DNA from: Clostridium sp. CAG:465 | Lineage (GTDB): Bacteria; Bacillota; Clostridia; TANB77; CAG-465 | Assembly: GCA_000433755.1 (NCBI GenBank) | Contig: FR891272.1 | Span: 1 to 21,546, forward strand | Direction: 5' to 3' | Length of the DNA: 21,546 nucleotides | Part shown: in pieces, positions 7,889 to 15,169 of the stretch | How positions within the stretch are numbered: position 1 is the first letter of the stretch | Layout: the number at the start of each line of letters is the position of its first letter | The notes under the pieces: generated by a model | Databases searched by the model: none | What the model saw: only the letters and a program-made list of their open reading frames with translations | Told to the model about the DNA's origin: nothing | Made by a program: the position numbers and the translations under genes

Positions 7889-8260
7889 TTACCAATCACT
7901 AAAAAAATCATCAAAATCACATCTAATGTTAAAACTTATCTTAAGAGCTTCTTTAACCTTTTCTAATGTTATTTCATCAATACTTCCTATTTTTTCTTTT
8001 AGCCTTACCTTATCTAAAGTTCTAACTTGTTCAACAAGAATAATTGAATCTTTCTCTAATCCGCAGCTACCTGCTTTGATTGGAATATGAGTTGGAATCC
8101 TATTTTTACTTTTAGTTGTTATAGCAAGAGCTATTACAGTTGGGCTGTATTTGTTTCCTATATCATTTTGAATAATCAATACAGGTCTAATCCCATCTTG
8201 CTCTGAACCAACAACAGGACTTAAATCAGCATAAAATATATCTCCTCTTTTTACTTTCAA
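7889..8260 (-). CDS. mazF: MazF/EndoA-type endoribonuclease toxin
   Basis: This 123-residue protein aligns almost throughout with Bacillus EndoA (NdoA), a sequence-specific mRNA interferase. Visible motifs are RGDIFYADLSPVVGSEQ near the start, GIRPVLIIQND, the catalytic pair R25 and T48, and the LEQVRTLDK segment (written here as ILVEQVRTLDKVRL). The protein carries an extra acidic/aromatic tail after the usual end (RCDFDDFFSDW). It starts with TTG at 8258-8260, with GAGG about nine bases upstream. No MazE-like antitoxin gene precedes it: only 30 bases separate it from the upstream YdcC/GerS-like gene. In B. subtilis the order is ydcC-alr-ndoAI-ndoA, so alr and the antitoxin gene seem to be missing here. 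Toxin activity is a family inference. Confidence 0.93.
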   Translation of the reverse strand: MKVKRGDIFYADLSPVVGSEQDGIRPVLIIQNDIGNKYSPTVIALAITTKSKNRIPTHIPIKAGSCGLEKDSIILVEQVRTLDKVRLKEKIGSIDEITLEKVKEALKISFNIRCDFDDFFSDW

Positions 8261-8290
8261 AATATATTCCTCACTTTCATATATTATACA

Positions 8291-9016
8291 CTATTTATCA
8301 AAATTTGCAAATATTTTCTCATCAAATTTATCTAATATATCAAATTTTAAGTAATTTACATTTATAACTACATTTTCTTTTTCATCTAAAACTACATACT
8401 GTTCTACTTTTTTTGACTTATTATCAACAACTGCTTCAAATGAAGATAAATTTAATCCTTCTTTTAATATAAATTTAAGTTCTTCTACTTCATTTATTTT
8501 ATTTTTATTTAATTTTATTAAATAATGAATTTTATCATTTACAATCTTTGATTCGATATTTCCACAAGAAGTTTCTCTTTGTATATAATTGTACAAAAAA
8601 ATAAATGTTGAAAAACTAAAAATATTTCTATCTGAAGTTGAATATTCTCTTAAATCAAACTTACTAATTTCCTTTGTATTATTTATTCTTACTTCATTAT
8701 TTAATATAATATATGATATTTTATCTTGCAAGTCATTTGTAAAGTCAAATCTATACTTTTCTTCTTCATTATTATACAAGTACCATTCTTCTACTTCATA
8801 GCTATTCTTCGTTTTATTGCTAAATATAGTTAATGAATATTTTGTATTATAGTTTTTTATATCAAAAATATCTTTCATTTCATTGCTACCATTATTATTT
8901 GCGTTATATATACCAAAAAAAGAAATTGCTATAAGTAAAAAGGCGACAAAAAGTGCACATATAATTATAAACCACAATCTTTTAGATTTATCAATATTAA
9001 TAGTTTTAATTAGCAA
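8291..9016 (-). CDS. YdcC/GerS-like membrane-anchored protein, LolA-like fold (tentative)
   Basis: About 241 residues: a short basic start, one hydrophobic helix (roughly residues 14-37 of the chosen frame) and an extracytoplasmic domain of alternating beta-like stretches with EEWYLYNNEEEKYRFDF and ISYIILNNEVRI. This pattern, 'x-W-x-x...KYRxD...I.NNxxx', fits the LolA-like fold of YdcC (Bacillus) and GerS (C. difficile germination). The lipobox Cys of GerS is not evident; anchoring would be by the helix. Position supports the call: ydcC/gerS homologues sit beside alr-mazEF, and here mazF follows directly. I chose TTG 9014-9016 as the start because AGGGG (9026-9030) is nine bases upstream; the TTG at 9023-9025 abuts that site. 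The Shine-Dalgarno site lies in a hairpin (9026-9079). The function is inferred mainly from synteny and fold impression. Confidence 0.6.
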   Translation of the reverse strand: MLIKTINIDKSKRLWFIIICALFVAFLLIAISFFGIYNANNNGSNEMKDIFDIKNYNTKYSLTIFSNKTKNSYEVEEWYLYNNEEEKYRFDFTNDLQDKISYIILNNEVRINNTKEISKFDLREYSTSDRNIFSFSTFIFLYNYIQRETSCGNIESKIVNDKIHYLIKLNKNKINEVEELKFILKEGLNLSSFEAVVDNKSKKVEQYVVLDEKENVVINVNYLKFDILDKFDEKIFANFDK

Positions 9017-9025
9017 ACAAAACAA

Positions 9026-9079
9026 CCCCTTTTTTATAATATATATTTACATTAAAATATATGTTATATAAAAAAGGAG
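9026..9079 (-). promoter_or_regulatory. Leader hairpin burying the Shine-Dalgarno site of the YdcC/GerS-like gene
   Basis: In minus-strand RNA CUCCUUUUUUAUA (9079-9067) can pair with UAUAAAAAAGGGG (9038-9026): 13 bp including one U-G pair, with weaker A-U pairing continuing inward. The AGGGG ribosome site of the next gene is fully inside the 3' arm. It is not followed by a T-run, so it does not look like a terminator for the beta-CASP gene that ends at 9094. A role in translation control or mRNA stability is inference. Confidence 0.5.
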
Positions 9080-9093
9080 TATTCATTATATTA

Positions 9094-10716
9094 TTATTTT
9101 CTGTTTATTTCTCTTGTATTTCCTAATGCTTTCTTTACTTCATCTAATTTTTCATAAATGTCTTTTAAGGTATTGGAATCAACTGTAGTTTTAATTTCAG
9201 ATTTAACCAAATTACTTACATCATCAACATCTTGCTTTAAGAATGAAAGCATTTCTAATATATCAAATCTTGTTGATTTATATGTTAATTGTTTTGTTCC
9301 AACAAATTCACCATCAATTGTATATGTATCTTCATAACTTGGGATGGTTACAGGTATATTAAATTTTTCAGTAATATATGTTTTTAATACCTGTTGTGAA
9401 ACTATTTCACCATGGTTTATAAAAATATTATGAGGTTTGTTTTTCATTTTGTCAATAAACTCTAATAGTCCATCTCTATCTGCATGCCCCGAAAATGCGT
9501 CTAAATATTCAATTTCAGCTTTTACTGCAATTTCTTCCCCAAAAATTTTAACAATTTTTGAACCAGTTTGTATTTTTTCACCTAACGTACCTGTTGCCTG
9601 ATATCCTACAAATAAAACTGTACATTCTGGTCTATATAAATTGTGTTTTAAATGATGCTTGATTCTTCCAACTTCGCACATACCACTTGCAGAAATAATT
9701 ACCTTAGGTGTTGGATCATCATTTAAAGCTTTAGATTCATCTGAGGTAGTTACCAAATGTAAGCTTGCAAAATCAATAGGATTATCGCCTTTCATTAAAT
9801 ATTTTACTGCTTCTTCATCATAATATTCTGGGTTTTCTTCAAATATTTTTGTTGCATTAACAGCAAGAGGACTGTCAACATAAACTGGTATATTTTTTAA
9901 TTTTTCAGCATATCCTTCTTTTGCAGCATATTTGTTTATTTCATACAAAATTTCCTGTGTTCTACCAACTGCAAATGATGGTATAATTAAATTACCACCT
10001 CTTTCAATAGTTCTTAGTAAAATATCTATAAATTTGTCTGATTGATCTTCCATTTTTCCATGTAATCTATTTCCATACGTAGATTCCATTATTAAATGGT
10101 CAGCACCTTCAATATATGTAGGATCTTTAATAATAGGCATATTTTTATTACCTAAATCTCCCGTAAATACCACTCTTTTTGTTTGACCATTTTCTGTTAA
10201 ATCAAGAAGTACTATACTAGATCCTAGCATATGTCCTGCGTCAACTAAAGTAAAAGAAATATTTTCATTAATTGTTATTTTTTTATTATAATCGACACCT
10301 TTAAATAATTTCATTGAGTCAATACCATCTTGTGCAGTATACATAGGTTCATTTTCTTTTTTTCCAGCTCTTCTTCTTTTTTTATTAACCCACTCAATTT
10401 CTTTTTCTTGAATATGACCACTATCTGCAAGCATAATACCACATAAGTCAACTGTTGCATTTGTAGCATATATTGGATTTGTATATCCCGCTTTATATAA
10501 CTTTGGTATTCTACCACTATGATCAATATGTGCGTGAGTCAAAATCATAAAATCAATATCATTTACATCAAATGGAAAATCGTCATAATTTAGCATTTGA
10601 TCTGTCATTTTTCCTTGAAACATTCCACAGTCTATTAAAAATTTATTTCCTGCTACTTCAACCATTGTACATGACCCTGTAACGGTTTTAGCAGCCCCAT
10701 AAAAAGTTAAATTCAT
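9094..10716 (-). CDS. Metallo-beta-lactamase/beta-CASP RNase-like protein
   Basis: This 540-residue cytosolic protein has a metallo-beta-lactamase fold plus the beta-CASP and RNA-specificity regions of CPSF73/Ysh1-like nucleases. Metal-site residues are visible: HAHIDH (61-66), H162 in DAGHMLGS, and D187 in FTGDLG. The beta-CASP part has ESTYGNRLH, the 'SFAVGRTQE' block, ISASGMCEVGRIKHHL and the late INHGE (motif C type). This is the 'MBL fold, RNA specificity domain' type widespread in Clostridia. It is distinct from RNase J, which lacks this end and is usually paired with other motifs. A C-terminal helical stretch (about 500-540) may mediate oligomerisation. The likely role is RNA processing or decay. 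It has its own promoter (10745-10773), a GAGAGG site before the ATG, and no operon partner. Confidence 0.9.
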   Translation of the reverse strand: MNLTFYGAAKTVTGSCTMVEVAGNKFLIDCGMFQGKMTDQMLNYDDFPFDVNDIDFMILTHAHIDHSGRIPKLYKAGYTNPIYATNATVDLCGIMLADSGHIQEKEIEWVNKKRRRAGKKENEPMYTAQDGIDSMKLFKGVDYNKKITINENISFTLVDAGHMLGSSIVLLDLTENGQTKRVVFTGDLGNKNMPIIKDPTYIEGADHLIMESTYGNRLHGKMEDQSDKFIDILLRTIERGGNLIIPSFAVGRTQEILYEINKYAAKEGYAEKLKNIPVYVDSPLAVNATKIFEENPEYYDEEAVKYLMKGDNPIDFASLHLVTTSDESKALNDDPTPKVIISASGMCEVGRIKHHLKHNLYRPECTVLFVGYQATGTLGEKIQTGSKIVKIFGEEIAVKAEIEYLDAFSGHADRDGLLEFIDKMKNKPHNIFINHGEIVSQQVLKTYITEKFNIPVTIPSYEDTYTIDGEFVGTKQLTYKSTRFDILEMLSFLKQDVDDVSNLVKSEIKTTVDSNTLKDIYEKLDEVKKALGNTREINRK

Positions 10717-10744
10717 ATATCATACCTCTCTTTTTTACATATAT

Positions 10745-10773
10745 ATTTTATAATAAAGGAAAACAATTATCAA
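10745..10773 (-). promoter_or_regulatory. Sigma-A-like promoter for the beta-CASP gene
   Basis: TTGATA (10768-10773) and TAAAAT (10745-10750) are separated by 17 bases. The start is predicted near 10738, about 22 bases before the ATG. A pure-AT inverted repeat (ACAATTTT/AAAATTGT, 10775-10793) lies just upstream after the priA stop and could weakly terminate priA. Confidence 0.65.
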
Positions 10774-10802
10774 GACAATTTTAAAAAAATTGTATATTTG
10801 AT

Positions 10803-13049
10803 TTAAGATATACTAGTTGGATTTTTTGTTACAACAAAATTCAATTGTTTATTTTTATTTTTATTAAATATATTTATTTTCTCGTATATTTGGCTATATA
10901 CCTCTTTATTTAGTTTTGCTTTAACAAGTACATTTATTCTATATTTATTATTTATTCTTCTTACAAAAGGTGACTTTGGACTAAAAACTTTATATTTTGC
11001 CAATGAGTCATTTAAAATATTATAAAGTCTTTCAGATTCTGATTTTACAATATTAAAATTAGATGATGAAAGTTCAAATAATACAATATCTGTAAATGGT
11101 GGATAGTTAAACATTTTCCTATATTCTATTTCTTTTTCATAAAATTCAGTATAATCTCCTTTTATAACTGCATTTAAAATATAATTATTTAAATCTGATG
11201 TTGGAATTATAACTCTTCCAGATAAATCTCCACGTCCTGCTCTTCCGGCCACTTGAGAAATATTTGAATATGCTTTTTCACTAGCCATATAATCATTCAT
11301 TGCAAGCATATTATCAACACCAAGTATTCCCACAAGTGTTACATTTGAAATATCATGACCTTTGCTTATCATTTGAGTTCCAACTAAAACATTTACATTA
11401 TTCTTTTTAAATTTATCTAAAATATCTTGTTGTGCATTTCTTGATACAGTGGTATCTGCATCCATTCTAAGAATTGAAATTTGTGGATATATTTCTCTTA
11501 ACTCTTCTTCTATTTTTTGTGTACCAATAGTTCCTGATGATATATTAGTACTTCCGCAGTTATAGCAAGTAGTTATGTTTTTCTCCACATGTGAACAATA
11601 ATGGCAAAGTAGAAGGTTACTCTTTTTATGGTACGTCATTGCAACATCACAATTTGGACATTTAAATACTTTACCACAATCTTTGCATGTAAGATATGAC
11701 GTATATCCTCGTCTATTTAAAAAAATCATTGTTTGCTGACCTAATTTTATGTTTTGAAGAATTTCCTCTTTTAATTTTATAGGTAAAACTGAAGTATTAC
11801 CAAGAAGCCTATCTTCTTTTATATCAATTAATTCTATGCTTGGAAGTTTAGCATTTCCAGCTCTATTTTTAAGTGTTAATAGTGATATATTTCCACTTTT
11901 AGCTTTATAAAATGTAGTTACCTCAGGAGTGGCAGATCCAAGAAGTAAAAGAGCATTGTTATTTTTACAAATATATCTTGCAATTTCTTTTGTAGAATAT
12001 TTTGGCGTAGAACCAGAGTAATAGCTTGAATCATGTTCTTCATCAATTATAACCATACCTAAATTATCAATAGGTGCAAAAATTGCAGACCTTGCACCAA
12101 CAACTATATCTACTTTTCCCTCTTTTATTCTTTTATATTCTTCTTTCCTTTTAGCTATAGTCATTCTACTATGTAATATAGCAACATTATTTCCAAATCT
12201 AGAAACAAATCTTTCAACTGTTTGATAAGTAAGAGATATCTCAGGTACTAATACAATTACTTTTCTTCCTTGTGATAATACCGTTTCTATTACTTGTAAA
12301 TAAACTTCTGTCTTTCCACTTCCTGTAACTCCAAATAACAAACATTCATCATACTTTTCATCATAAAGTTTACCATTTATTATATCTATAGCGTTTTTTT
12401 GTTCATGAGTAGGGCTCATCGGATAAGTTCTCTTAACATTTAATTCATCTAATAAATCTATTTCTTTCTCGACTTTATATAGTTCAATATATCCTTTCTT
12501 AACTACAGTATTAATAATAGTTCTTGATATATCTAATCCGTTTATTATATCGCTTAACAAAACAAAATCATTGCTCATTAAAAAAGTAAGTAATCGTATA
12601 TGTTTTGCAGAGGAAACAATTCCATCATCTATATCCTGATTTATCTTTTCTGCATCAACTATAAGTCTAACAGCTGTCTCTTTCTTTCCATCTATTTTTT
12701 TACTGCTTTTTTTACTACCAGTTCCTGGTGGCAGCATAAGTTTTAAAGCATCATACACATTACAAAAGTATAAATAAGCAATATTTTTTGCTAGTTTAAG
12801 TCTATTTTCATCAATATATGAAATTTCGTCAATAACAGAAGAAATCTCTTTTAGTTTATATTTTGGTACATATTTTTCATCCTCTATAACTTTTACTATA
12901 ATGGCTTCTTCTAAATCTTTCTTTCTTCCAAAACTAACTTCTACTCTTTTACCAAGTTCAATTTTACTTTCTAATTCAACTGAAACTTTATAATCATACA
13001 CTTTATTTAACTTACTTACTGACGTATTTATAAGTACCTTTACTATCAT
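10803..13049 (-). CDS. priA: Primosomal protein N' (PriA helicase)
   Basis: This DNA helicase reloads the replisome at stalled forks. From the chosen start it has 748 residues, normal for the family: an N-terminal DNA-binding region, a DEAD-like motor with Walker A GVTGSGKT (240-247), DEEH (336-339) and GSATPE, then a zinc region with eight Cys (455, 458, 464, 467, 482, 485, 495, 498). A second motor lobe follows with VGTQMISKGHD and QVAGRAGRG. I place the start at the ATG 13047-13049 (MIVKVLINTS) because AGAGGTG precedes it and a consensus promoter lies at 13072-13100; a longer frame reaching 13109 would begin upstream of that promoter and inside the glmM terminator. In many Firmicutes priA follows rpoZ-coaBC; here it follows rpoZ-glmM but is transcriptionally separate. 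Confidence 0.97.
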   Translation of the reverse strand: MIVKVLINTSVSKLNKVYDYKVSVELESKIELGKRVEVSFGRKKDLEEAIIVKVIEDEKYVPKYKLKEISSVIDEISYIDENRLKLAKNIAYLYFCNVYDALKLMLPPGTGSKKSSKKIDGKKETAVRLIVDAEKINQDIDDGIVSSAKHIRLLTFLMSNDFVLLSDIINGLDISRTIINTVVKKGYIELYKVEKEIDLLDELNVKRTYPMSPTHEQKNAIDIINGKLYDEKYDECLLFGVTGSGKTEVYLQVIETVLSQGRKVIVLVPEISLTYQTVERFVSRFGNNVAILHSRMTIAKRKEEYKRIKEGKVDIVVGARSAIFAPIDNLGMVIIDEEHDSSYYSGSTPKYSTKEIARYICKNNNALLLLGSATPEVTTFYKAKSGNISLLTLKNRAGNAKLPSIELIDIKEDRLLGNTSVLPIKLKEEILQNIKLGQQTMIFLNRRGYTSYLTCKDCGKVFKCPNCDVAMTYHKKSNLLLCHYCSHVEKNITTCYNCGSTNISSGTIGTQKIEEELREIYPQISILRMDADTTVSRNAQQDILDKFKKNNVNVLVGTQMISKGHDISNVTLVGILGVDNMLAMNDYMASEKAYSNISQVAGRAGRGDLSGRVIIPTSDLNNYILNAVIKGDYTEFYEKEIEYRKMFNYPPFTDIVLFELSSSNFNIVKSESERLYNILNDSLAKYKVFSPKSPFVRRINNKYRINVLVKAKLNKEVYSQIYEKINIFNKNKNKQLNFVVTKNPTSIS

Positions 13050-13071
13050 ACTACACCTCTTAATTAGATAC

Positions 13072-13100
13072 ATTATACCAAACATAAGTTTTAGTGTCAA
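13072..13100 (-). promoter_or_regulatory. Consensus sigma-A promoter for priA
   Basis: A perfect TTGACA (13095-13100) and a perfect TATAAT (13072-13077) are separated by 17 bases. The start is predicted near 13065, giving a leader of about 16 bases. The -35 box overlaps the end of the glmM terminator T-run. Confidence 0.9.
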
Positions 13101-13132
13101 GAAAAGCACCCATACTTTTAAAGTATGAATGC
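13099..13132 (-). terminator. Intrinsic terminator after glmM
   Basis: In minus-strand RNA GCAUUCAUAC pairs with GUAUGGGUGC (10 bp, two U-G pairs) around a 7-base loop, followed by UUUUCUU. It begins 28 bases past the glmM stop. Confidence 0.8.
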
Positions 13133-13159
13133 TAAGTAAATCTCATTAATTAGTATTTA

Positions 13160-14527
13160 TCATAAATTTGATTTCTTTTCAATAATTTGTGCTATATCAT
13201 TTGCATACTGAGTAATTTTATCTATATTTTTTCCTTCTAACATTACTCTAACTAAAGGTTCTGTACCTGATGGCCTAATAAGTACTCTTCCCTCATTTTT
13301 AAGTTTTTCTTCTACTTCTTGTATCATTTTTGTAATTTCACTATCTTCTTTATACAAATATTTCTTATCTAAAGCTACTTTAGCATTTACTAAAACTTGA
13401 GGATAGATATCTATAATACTTGCAAGTTCTGAAGCCTTTTTATTGTATTTAACCATACTTCTAATAAGCATAAGTGATGTTAAAATTCCATCGCCTGTAG
13501 GATTATAATCTAAGAATATAATGTGCCCTGATTGTTCACCACCTAAATTATATCCTTTATTTAACATTTCTTCTAAGACATATCTATCTCCTACATTTGT
13601 TTTTTCAAGATTTAAACTATTGTTCTTACAATAAATATCAAGCCCTAAATTACTCATCACGGTTGCTACAACAGTATCTTTTTTTAGAGAGTTTTCTTCC
13701 TTTAAGTATTTAGATAAGATTGCAAGCATAATATCTCCGTTAATTTCATTTCCATTTTCATCTACTGCTAAACATCTGTCTCCATCACCATCGTATGCAA
13801 TACCTAAATTATATTTATTAGATGTAACATATTCTTTTAACATTTCAAGATGTGTAGAGCCACAATCTTTATTAATATTTATACCATTTGGATTATTGTT
13901 TATTATTTTAAATTTAATTCCAAGTCTTGTAAATATTTTTTCAGCTATTTTATATGTTGCTCCATTTGCTGTATCTATTACAATCTTAAATCCACTTGGT
14001 AATTTATCCTTAATAGATTTTTCAAAAATTTGTACTATAAATTCCTCATAATCAGAAATCATTTCTTCTTTATTTTCAGATATACCAATTTTATCATCGC
14101 TAGCGTTTAAATCATTTAGTTTATCTGAATCCATAATTTCTTCAATTTCTTCTTCAATACTATCTGGTATTTTCATTCCCTTATTACTAAAAAATTTTAT
14201 TCCATTAAATTCAAAAGAGTTATGAGAAGCAGATATAACAACACCAGCATCTGCACCAAGTTTTTTTGTTAAATATGCTACTGCAGGTGTAGGAATTACT
14301 CCTAATACTTTTACATTTGCTCCATAACTTAAAAATCCTGCAATCATAGCACTCTCTATTAAATTTCCTGATAATCTTGTATCTCTACCAATTAAAATAG
14401 TTGGCGTATTAGAAGCATGTTTTGCTAAAACATATGCACCAGCTTTTGCCACTTTATATGCAAGTTCAGGTGTAAGGCCTATATTTGCTACTCTTCTTAT
14501 TCCATCTGTTCCAAAATATTTTTTCAA
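13160..14527 (-). CDS. glmM: Phosphoglucosamine mutase
   Basis: GlmM converts glucosamine-6-phosphate to glucosamine-1-phosphate, feeding UDP-GlcNAc for peptidoglycan and other wall polymers. The 455-residue protein shows all four mutase signatures: KKYFGTDGIR at the N-terminus, the phospho-serine loop VVISASHN (Ser about 101), the metal loop DGDGDR (about 246-251) and the phosphate-binding RPSGTEPLVRV near the end. FGTDGIRRVAN has Arg where Gly is usual. I start at TTG 14525-14527, because AAGGAAGGTG ends about six bases upstream; a GTG at 14534-14536 is in frame but lies inside that ribosome site. It follows rpoZ after 60 bases that contain a perfect inverted repeat, and is closed by a terminator at 13099-13132. 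Confidence 0.96.
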   Translation of the reverse strand: MKKYFGTDGIRRVANIGLTPELAYKVAKAGAYVLAKHASNTPTILIGRDTRLSGNLIESAMIAGFLSYGANVKVLGVIPTPAVAYLTKKLGADAGVVISASHNSFEFNGIKFFSNKGMKIPDSIEEEIEEIMDSDKLNDLNASDDKIGISENKEEMISDYEEFIVQIFEKSIKDKLPSGFKIVIDTANGATYKIAEKIFTRLGIKFKIINNNPNGININKDCGSTHLEMLKEYVTSNKYNLGIAYDGDGDRCLAVDENGNEINGDIMLAILSKYLKEENSLKKDTVVATVMSNLGLDIYCKNNSLNLEKTNVGDRYVLEEMLNKGYNLGGEQSGHIIFLDYNPTGDGILTSLMLIRSMVKYNKKASELASIIDIYPQVLVNAKVALDKKYLYKEDSEITKMIQEVEEKLKNEGRVLIRPSGTEPLVRVMLEGKNIDKITQYANDIAQIIEKKSNL

Positions 14528-14554
14528 AATTAACACCTTCCTTAATATAACCTA

Positions 14555-14580
14555 ATATAGTGGCTATGTAGCCACTATAT
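14555..14580. repeat. Perfect 12-bp inverted repeat between rpoZ and glmM
   Basis: ATATAGTGGCTA and its exact complement flank a TG centre, giving 26 bases of perfect dyad symmetry. Neither strand has a T-run after it, so it is not a typical intrinsic terminator. It sits between the rpoZ stop and the glmM ribosome site. Operator, processing site or attenuating hairpin are all possible. Confidence 0.75.
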
Positions 14581-14587
14581 TTGATTA

Positions 14588-14845
14588 TTATTTTTCGTTT
14601 GAAGTATCCTCTTCTTCACTTTGTTTTTCTTGTGGGTCTATTGTAAATTTATCATTAATTTTTACAAAAACCTTTTCCTCTGCTATTTCTTTTCCAGCTA
14701 TATCAACAGCATCTGTAATATCTGGATCATTTTCGATTACTCTTCTTTTTTCAATATCCCTTGCTCTTTTTGCAATTGCAAGTGCAGCTTGATATCTATT
14801 TCCTACTTTAGGTACTATTTTTTTTACATTTGGATCTGATAACAT
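14588..14845 (-). CDS. rpoZ: DNA-directed RNA polymerase omega subunit
   Basis: An 85-residue protein with the omega-subunit core: KVGNRYQAALAIAKRARDIE near the N-terminus, where the family has the R-Y-x-L-V-x-x-x-A-K-R-A-R pattern, followed by a helix and an acidic tail. Omega helps assemble the beta' subunit. The ATG has AAGGAGG seven bases upstream (14852-14858), and a promoter is visible at 14871-14899. The usual Firmicute neighbours gmk (upstream) and coaBC (downstream) are absent; instead an ATPase relic lies upstream and glmM downstream. Confidence 0.93.
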   Translation of the reverse strand: MLSDPNVKKIVPKVGNRYQAALAIAKRARDIEKRRVIENDPDITDAVDIAGKEIAEEKVFVKINDKFTIDPQEKQSEEEDTSNEK

Positions 14846-14870
14846 AATATTCCTCCTTAAACTACAATAT

Positions 14871-14899
14871 ATTTTACCACAATTTACTTTTATTTACAA
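14871..14899 (-). promoter_or_regulatory. Promoter for rpoZ-glmM (extended -10)
   Basis: TTGTAA (14894-14899, weak -35) and TAAAAT (14871-14876) are separated by 17 bases, with TGG directly before the -10 forming an extended -10 element. The start is predicted near 14864. Confidence 0.65.
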
Positions 14900-14919
14900 T
14901 ACAAAATTTATTAACCTCG

Positions 14920-15071
14920 TTAATTTTTTAAACAACCTATATTGGGAACAACAAAAACTCCATTTAAAGTGGTATATGCCATGTCAGTACCTTATCTAAC
15001 ATTAATACTTTAGGAGAAACTCCTAAAGCAGCTACAGCAAGAGATGGATCTATCATCGATAATATAGTAAA
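14920..15071 (-). pseudogene. Relic of a DUF4143-type AAA ATPase
   Basis: Two minus-strand fragments in different frames resemble the C-terminal part of the COG1373/DUF4143 ATPases common in gut anaerobes. The first (15071-14988) reads FTILSMIDPSLAVAALGVSP, matching the 'h.DPSlA.AaLg.sPe' block of that family. The second (14991-14920) reads GTDMAYTTLNGVFVVPNIGC followed by LKN and a stop, matching the family's extreme C-terminus ('AY.R.DGV.VVPiGCLK'). Intact proteins have roughly 100 more residues between these blocks, so an internal deletion plus a frameshift has occurred, and the N-terminal ATPase domain is gone. No ribosome site or usable start is present. The family match is recalled and was not searched. 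The remaining 320-base gap between rpoZ and the methyltransferase gene holds only AT-rich palindromes and a short repeat. Confidence 0.6.
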
Positions 15072-15118
15072 CTAAATATTGTATACAATAAGAAATCATA
15101 TATTTCAATATATTGAGA

Positions 15119-15164
15119 TATTTCATTTCCATATTTTGCAGTATTTCATTTCTGTATTTTGTGA
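15119..15164. repeat. Two imperfect 23-bp tandem copies
   Basis: Units at 15119-15141 and 15142-15164 share 18 of 23 bases (TATTTCATTTC core, then ATTTTG). They lie directly after the methyltransferase stop, next to two 12-bp palindromes (15078-15089, ATTGTATACAAT; and TCAATATATTGA starting at 15105). No clear terminator is present there. Confidence 0.6.
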
Positions 15165-15169
15165 TTATA

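Noticed and set aside
10775..10793. ACAATTTT/AAAATTGT hairpin as the priA terminator
   Set aside because: The stem is almost all A-T with no U-run after it, so it is mentioned only as a weak possibility next to the beta-CASP promoter.
13050..13109. Extra 20 residues at the N-terminus of PriA
   Set aside because: This extension would start upstream of a consensus promoter and inside the glmM terminator; the ATG at 13049 has a good ribosome site and fits the family start.
15008..15028. Perfect 9-bp hairpin (CTTTAGGAG/CTCCTAAAG) as a terminator or regulator
   Set aside because: No T-run on either strand; it falls inside the ATPase relic's coding bases (A-L-G-V-S-P-K) and is probably chance.
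14968..15075. Plus-strand reading that ends LGETPKAATARDGSIIDNIVN, which briefly resembled a small acid-soluble spore protein end
   Set aside because: It has no start or ribosome site, and the minus strand explains the same bases far better as a DUF4143 ATPase relic in two frames.
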